DNA from: JBFWQM01 sp050249455
Lineage (GTDB): Bacteria; Pseudomonadota; Alphaproteobacteria; MPNO01; VGEU01
Assembly (NCBI GenBank): GCA_050249455.1
Contig: JBFWQM010000219.1
Location: 1 to 9,085, forward strand
Direction of reading: 5' to 3'
DNA: 9,085 nt
In this document: positions 6,219 through 9,085 of the stretch, one piece after another
Layout of the letters: each line of letters begins with the position of its first letter
How positions within the stretch are numbered: position 1 is the stretch's first letter
Program-made: the position numbers and the translations under genes
The notes under the pieces: generated by a model
The model's database searches: none
What the model saw: only the letters and a program-made list of their open reading frames with translations
What the model was told of the DNA's origin: nothing

Positions 6219-8102
6219 ATGGTCGAGCGTCGCCTGACGGCGATCCTGTGCGCGGACGTGGTCGGGTGGTCGCGGCTCATGGGGGCCGACGAGGAGGGCA
6301 CGCTCGGCCGCCTCAAGGCGCTGCGCCGCGCGGTGGTCGATCCCGCGGTCGCGCGCCACGGCGGGCGCATCGTCAAGACCACCGGCGACGGGCTGCTGGC
6401 GGAGTTCGCCTCCGCCGTCGCCGCGGTGCGCTGCGCCGTGGAGGTGCAGCGCGACATGGCTGCGCACGGCGGGCCGGTCGCCTTCCGCATCGGGGTCAAC
6501 CTGGGCGACGTGATCCACGACAAGGGCGATGTGTTCGGCGACGGGGTCAACGTCGCGGCGCGGCTGGAAGGCCTCGCCCCGCCCGGCGGGGTGTGCGTCG
6601 CGCGCACCGTGTTCGAGGAGGTGCGCGACAAGCTCGCCCTCGACCACGAATTCCTCGGCGAGCAGACGGTGAAGAACATCGCCCGCCCGGTCGCCGCCTA
6701 CCGCATTGCCGCCGCCGCCGACTATGCCGGCGACGCGCCGCCGCCGCGACCGCGCCGCCGCGCGTGGATCGCCGCCGGCGCGCTTGCCGCGCTCGGCCTC
6801 GTCGCGGCCGGGATGCTCCTGCTGCTCGGGCCGGCGGAGCGCGCCGCGGTCGGCACGCCGCCGCCGGCGGCGGTCGCCGCCGCGCCGGCCGCCTATCTTT
6901 CCGTCGCTGTGCTGCCGTTCGCCAACCTGTCGGGCGAGCCGGACGAGTATTTCGTCGACGGCATCACCGAGGACCTGATCACCGACCTGTCGCGCATCTC
7001 CGGCGCGTTCGTCACCGCGCGCAACAGCGCCTTCGCCTACAAGGGCAAGGCGGTGGACGTGCGCGCGGTCGGGCGCGAGCTCGGCGTGCGCTACGTGCTG
7101 GAAGGCAGCGTGCGCCGCGCCGCCGAGCGGGTGCGCGTGACCGCGCAGCTCGTCGACGCGGAGATCGGCACCCACGTCTGGGCCGACCGCTTCGACGTCG
7201 CTGCGGCCGACGCCTACGCGCTGCAGGACGACGTCACCGGGCGCATCGCGCGCGCGCTCAACGTCGAGCTCAAGGAAAGCGTCAGCCGGCGCGCCGCGCG
7301 CGGCCGGCCCGACGACCTCGACGCCGCGATCCTCGCGACCCACGGCTGGGCGATCCTGTTCAACAAGCCGCAGACGCCGGAGACCAACCGCGAGGCGGAG
7401 CCGATCCTGGAGCGCGCGATAGCGCTCGACCCGCGCAACGCGGAGGCGTGGACCGGCCTCTCCTACATGCACTCGCGCGACAGCCTGTACCGGTGGAGCG
7501 CCTCTCGCGAGGAATCGACGCGCCTGGCGGTCGAGGCCGGCGAGCGGGCGGTGGCGCTCGACCCGCGCAGCGCCGACGCGCACTACGTCTACGGCTTCGC
7601 GGTGCGCCAGACCGGCGACAACGAACGCGCGCGCGCCATCTTCGAGCGCTGCGTCGAGCTCAACCCCAACTACGCGCCGGCCTATTTCTGGCTCGGCTTC
7701 ATCGAGATTTTCGACGGCGAGCCGGCGCGCGCGCTGCCGCTGATCGACCGCGCCTTCCGGCTCAGCCCGCGCGACGGGCTGGCGGCCGTCTGGTACTACT
7801 CGAAGGCCTACGCCCACATCCTGCTCGGCGACGACGCGGCGGCGGTGGAGGCCGCGCGCGCCGGCATCGCGGAGAACCCCAAGGTGCCGACCAACTGGTG
7901 GGCACTCGCCGCCGCCTCGGCCCATCTCGGCCGTCCGGCGGAGGCGCGCGAGGCGCTGGCGACCTATACGACCCTCGCCGTCGGCGCCACCAGCATCAGG
8001 GCGTGGCGCACCACCGGCTCGCCGACCAGCAACCCCCGCTTCCTCAAGCTCCGCGAGCGGGCGGAGGACGGCCTGCGCAAGGCCGGCATGCCGGAGGAGT
8101 GA
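6219..8102 (+). CDS. Class III adenylyl cyclase with TM helix, TolB-like domain and TPR repeats
   Basis: A 627-residue membrane signalling protein. The N-terminal class III nucleotidyl cyclase domain (about 1-165) has all six canonical positions: metal Asp13 and Asp57 (TTGDG), adenine-specifying Lys53 and Asp104 (DVFGD), transition-state Asn111 and Arg115 (VNVAARL). The spacings match mycobacterial Rv1625c, so ATP to cAMP is expected. A basic stretch (RPRRR, 177-181) precedes one transmembrane helix (about 182-204), placing the cyclase in the cytoplasm and the rest outside the inner membrane. Residues about 227-330 form the TolB-N-like domain (SVAVLPFANLSGEPDEYFVDGITEDL start), followed by five or six TPR units (about 389-585) and a tail ending GLRKAGMPEE. 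This domain order is common in alphaproteobacteria. The periplasmic TolB/TPR part may sense an envelope ligand; the signal is unknown. A strong GGAGGGG ribosome site lies 4 bases before ATG 6219. Confidence 0.93.
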   Translation: MVERRLTAILCADVVGWSRLMGADEEGTLGRLKALRRAVVDPAVARHGGRIVKTTGDGLLAEFASAVAAVRCAVEVQRDMAAHGGPVAFRIGVNLGDVIHDKGDVFGDGVNVAARLEGLAPPGGVCVARTVFEEVRDKLALDHEFLGEQTVKNIARPVAAYRIAAAADYAGDAPPPRPRRRAWIAAGALAALGLVAAGMLLLLGPAERAAVGTPPPAAVAAAPAAYLSVAVLPFANLSGEPDEYFVDGITEDLITDLSRISGAFVTARNSAFAYKGKAVDVRAVGRELGVRYVLEGSVRRAAERVRVTAQLVDAEIGTHVWADRFDVAAADAYALQDDVTGRIARALNVELKESVSRRAARGRPDDLDAAILATHGWAILFNKPQTPETNREAEPILERAIALDPRNAEAWTGLSYMHSRDSLYRWSASREESTRLAVEAGERAVALDPRSADAHYVYGFAVRQTGDNERARAIFERCVELNPNYAPAYFWLGFIEIFDGEPARALPLIDRAFRLSPRDGLAAVWYYSKAYAHILLGDDAAAVEAARAGIAENPKVPTNWWALAAASAHLGRPAEAREALATYTTLAVGATSIRAWRTTGSPTSNPRFLKLRERAEDGLRKAGMPEE

Positions 8103-8114
8103 GGGCGGCGGCCC

Positions 8115-8139
8115 CGAAGCATGGCGATTTCGTGCTTCG
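8115..8139 (+). terminator. Hairpin just after the cyclase stop, possible transcription end
   Basis: CGAAGCA (8115-8121) pairs perfectly with TGCTTCG (8133-8139) around an 11-base loop, 12 bases after the cyclase stop codon. No T tract follows, so it is not a standard intrinsic terminator. It could protect the 3' end, help Rho-dependent ending, or be another small repeat unit. Confidence 0.25.
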
Positions 8140-8175
8140 CGACCCGCACGGGGATCGCCGACCGCGGCTTGCATC

Positions 8176-8256
8176 GCCCCCTCCCCCAACCCCTCCAGGG
8201 GAGGGGGCTCATCTTCTTTCCCCCTCCGCTGGAGGGAGGGAGTCGGGGGAGGGGGC
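8176..8256. repeat. Second nested palindromic repeat, same layout as 26-123
   Basis: The outer arms GCCCCCTCCCCC (8176-8187) and GGGGGAGGGGGC (8245-8256) are perfect 12-base complements. Inside are two CCCTCC/GGAGGG hairpins: 8190-8196/8200-8206 with a 3-base loop, and 8222-8227/8231-8236 with a GCT loop. The left arm can also pair with the inner strand (8176-8186 with 8198-8208, 11 bases), so alternative folds exist. The A-B-b-B-b-a order and pyrimidine-arm/purine-arm composition match the element at 26-123, suggesting one degenerate family. No coding content. Confidence 0.75.
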
Positions 8257-8369
8257 CGTCGCGACAGCGAGGAACAGCAAGTCCGGCCAGCCGAAACAGA
8301 CCGATCGCCGGGGCCGTCGCCACGCCCCCGGAACGAACGATTCACCGCCGCCTGCGACGATTGCGCCGA

Positions 8370-8397
8370 TTGCCGCCGCCGCGGGCGGGATCATATC
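8370..8397 (+). promoter_or_regulatory. Weak candidate promoter for the DUF983-lipoprotein pair
   Basis: TTGCCG (8370-8375) and CATATC (8392-8397), separated by 16 bases, are a poor sigma70-like pair. They end about 30 bases before the proposed TTG start and are the most promoter-like bases in this GC-rich stretch. Confidence 0.22.
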
Positions 8398-8417
8398 GTG
8401 TCGCGAAGTTCGGGTTC

Positions 8418-8422
8418 GGGAG
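8418..8422 (+). promoter_or_regulatory. Ribosome binding site supporting a TTG start at 8430
   Basis: GGGAG lies 7 bases before TTG 8430. No ATG or GTG in this frame between the repeat and the conserved DUF983 core has comparable support, so this site decides the start. Confidence 0.55.
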
Positions 8423-8429
8423 TCCTGCG

Positions 8430-8873
8430 TTGCCCTACGAGACCACGACCGCCACCGCCGTCCCTGGCGCCGTACCCGGCGCCGTACCTGCCGCCGCCGC
8501 CCAGCCGCCGCGCTCCGTGCTCGCCTCGGTGCTGCGCGGGGTGCGCCGGCGCTGCCCGAACTGCGGCGTCGGGCGCAGCTTCATGGGCTACCTGAAGGTC
8601 CAGGCCGAATGCCCGCACTGCAGCGAGCCGCTGGGCCACATCCGGGCCGACGACTTCCCACCCTACATCACCATCCTGATCGTCGGCCACATCGTGGTGC
8701 CGCTGCTGCTGTTCGTCGAGCAGGCGCTGTCGCCGCCGATGGCGCTGCAGATGATCCTGTGGCCGGGGCTCACCGCCGTCCTGACCCTGACCGGGCTGCC
8801 CTACGTCAAGGGCGGGGTGGTCGGGCTGATGTGGGCGCTGCGCCTGCGCGGCGACGAACGGCAGGGCGGGTGA
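8430..8873 (+). CDS. DUF983 family zinc-ribbon membrane protein
   Basis: A protein of about 147 residues when started at TTG 8430. After an Ala/Pro/Val-rich N-terminus with a short VPGA repeat (11-20) comes the DUF983 core: CPNC (42-45) and CPHC (61-64), a likely zinc ribbon, flanking FMGYLK. Next is the family motif RADDFPPY (72-79), then two hydrophobic helices (about 79-97 and 107-123) and GLPYVKGGVVGLMWALR near the end. Length and order fit DUF983, whose function is unknown; in alphaproteobacteria such genes often sit alone or near respiratory or envelope genes. The inner membrane is the expected location. The longer in-frame start at 8121 would run through the palindromic repeat and is unlikely. 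The stop overlaps the GTG start of the following lipoprotein gene, implying coupled translation. Confidence 0.85.
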   Translation: MPYETTTATAVPGAVPGAVPAAAAQPPRSVLASVLRGVRRRCPNCGVGRSFMGYLKVQAECPHCSEPLGHIRADDFPPYITILIVGHIVVPLLLFVEQALSPPMALQMILWPGLTAVLTLTGLPYVKGGVVGLMWALRLRGDERQGG

Positions 8874-9010
8874 GGCTCGCCGCCCTCCTCGCGCTCGTCC
8901 TTCTCCTCGCCGGCTGCGCCGGCGACAGCCTGGAACGCAACGCCGCGCGCGGCTTCGAAAGCTGGTGCCGCGGCGCGCACAACTGCACGGTCAGCGAGCC
9001 GTCCCGCTAG
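8870..9010 (+). CDS. Small lipoprotein (46 residues), coupled to the DUF983 gene
   Basis: A GTG start overlaps the DUF983 TGA stop as GTGA, with AGGG 3 bases upstream of the GTG. The protein has Arg2, a Leu/Ala/Val hydrophobic core (3-13) and a lipobox LAGC with the lipidated Cys at 16; Ala17 does not match the +2 Asp inner-membrane retention signal, so outer-membrane sorting is possible. The mature part is only 31 residues. It carries a WCRGAHNC segment in which Cys33 and Cys39 could form a disulfide or bind metal. An alternative in-frame GTG at 8831 would add 13 Arg-rich residues before the same signal. I recognise no family. The coupling suggests joint function with DUF983 at the envelope, but this is inference. 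The gene is real-looking because a complete lipoprotein signal is unlikely by chance at exactly this overlap. Confidence 0.68.
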   Translation: MRLAALLALVLLLAGCAGDSLERNAARGFESWCRGAHNCTVSEPSR

Positions 9011-9085
9011 AGCATTATCCGGCGAAGTGGAAACCGGTTCGCCGTAGGTTATGCGACAACGAAGAATCGAGAGCGGTATCCGATC
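9011..9085. repeat. RIME-like rhizobial mosaic repeat, cut by the window end
   Basis: Directly after the lipoprotein stop is a sequence of the type AGCATTATCC, GGCGAAGTGGAAACCGG, TTCGCCG, GGTTATGC, then GAAGAATCGAGAGCGG. CGGCGAA (9020-9026) pairs with TTCGCCG (9038-9044), and outer arms GCATTATCC/GGTTATGC pair imperfectly. The GAGCATTxTCC, GAAGTGGxxACCGGTTCG, ATGCGxCAA and AGAATCxAGAGCGG modules are familiar to me from intergenic repeats of Rhizobium, Agrobacterium and relatives (RIME-type elements). The AGAGCGGTATCCGATC part looks like the start of a second palindrome that continues beyond the window. Confidence 0.65.

Larger units (their letters stand above)
8103..8429. other. 327-base gap between the cyclase and DUF983 genes
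   Basis: It holds a hairpin (8115-8139), a nested palindromic repeat (8176-8256), and then about 170 bases with no recognisable gene, ending in a weak promoter-like pair and the ribosome site of the DUF983 gene. The DUF983 frame is open through the gap back to ATG 8121, but that would translate both hairpins into low-complexity Pro/Arg/Gly sequence, so I treat it as non-coding. Confidence 0.7.

Noticed and set aside
4415..6679. 754-codon open frame on the minus strand
   Set aside because: It lies out of frame over comM and the cyclase start, is Arg/Gly/Ala-rich low-complexity, and matches nothing; typical shadow in high-GC DNA.
5940..8345. 801-codon open frame on the minus strand
   Set aside because: Antisense shadow of the cyclase gene with Arg/Val/Gly repeats and no domain pattern.
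8121..8429. N-terminal extension of DUF983 from ATG 8121
   Set aside because: It would translate a hairpin and the nested palindrome, has no good ribosome site, and makes a low-complexity segment absent from the family as I know it.
6149..9010. 953-codon open frame on the plus strand
   Set aside because: It shadows the cyclase gene in another frame. Only its last 46 codons, which form the lipoprotein, look real.

Overview
This is a high-GC chromosomal window from an alphaproteobacterium, most likely Hyphomicrobiales or a close relative. Three things point there: the strong G/C third-position bias, the mix of gene families (dihydroorotase-like enzyme, GMC oxidoreductase, cyclase-TolB-TPR protein, DUF983), and an intergenic palindromic repeat at the right edge that looks like the rhizobial mosaic elements. 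The taxonomic call is inference. No rRNA, tRNA, CRISPR array, integrase or transposase is visible.

Left part (1-4227): a nested palindromic repeat (26-123) precedes a dihydroorotase-type cyclic amidohydrolase (151-1584). After a short gap with a consensus-like -35 box comes an exported beta-barrel protein of the MetA-pathway/transporter family (1665-2543). It converges, 7 bases apart, on a reverse-strand FAD-dependent GMC oxidoreductase (2551-4227).

Middle part (4228-6218): a less GC-rich intergenic stretch leads to a small forward gene (4388-4597) whose C-terminal half resembles RelB/ParD/CopG-type antitoxins. It has no visible toxin. Its end overlaps by 28 bases the end of a reverse-strand comM (YifB) gene, a Mg-chelatase-like AAA+ ATPase (4570-6096). 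comM is divergent from the next gene.

Right part (6219-9085): a 627-residue membrane protein has an N-terminal class III adenylyl cyclase domain with all six canonical catalytic positions, one transmembrane helix, a TolB-like domain and TPR repeats. A 327-base gap follows, holding a hairpin and a second nested palindrome built like the one at the left end. Then comes a DUF983 zinc-ribbon membrane protein, probably starting at a TTG codon. It is translationally coupled (4-base overlap) to a 46-residue lipoprotein gene. The window ends inside a RIME-like mosaic repeat.

The genes do not form one pathway. The region reads as mostly core or housekeeping-like loci separated by repeats. The least explained items are the DUF983-lipoprotein pair, the orphan antitoxin-like gene overlapping comM, and the two matched double-hairpin palindromes.
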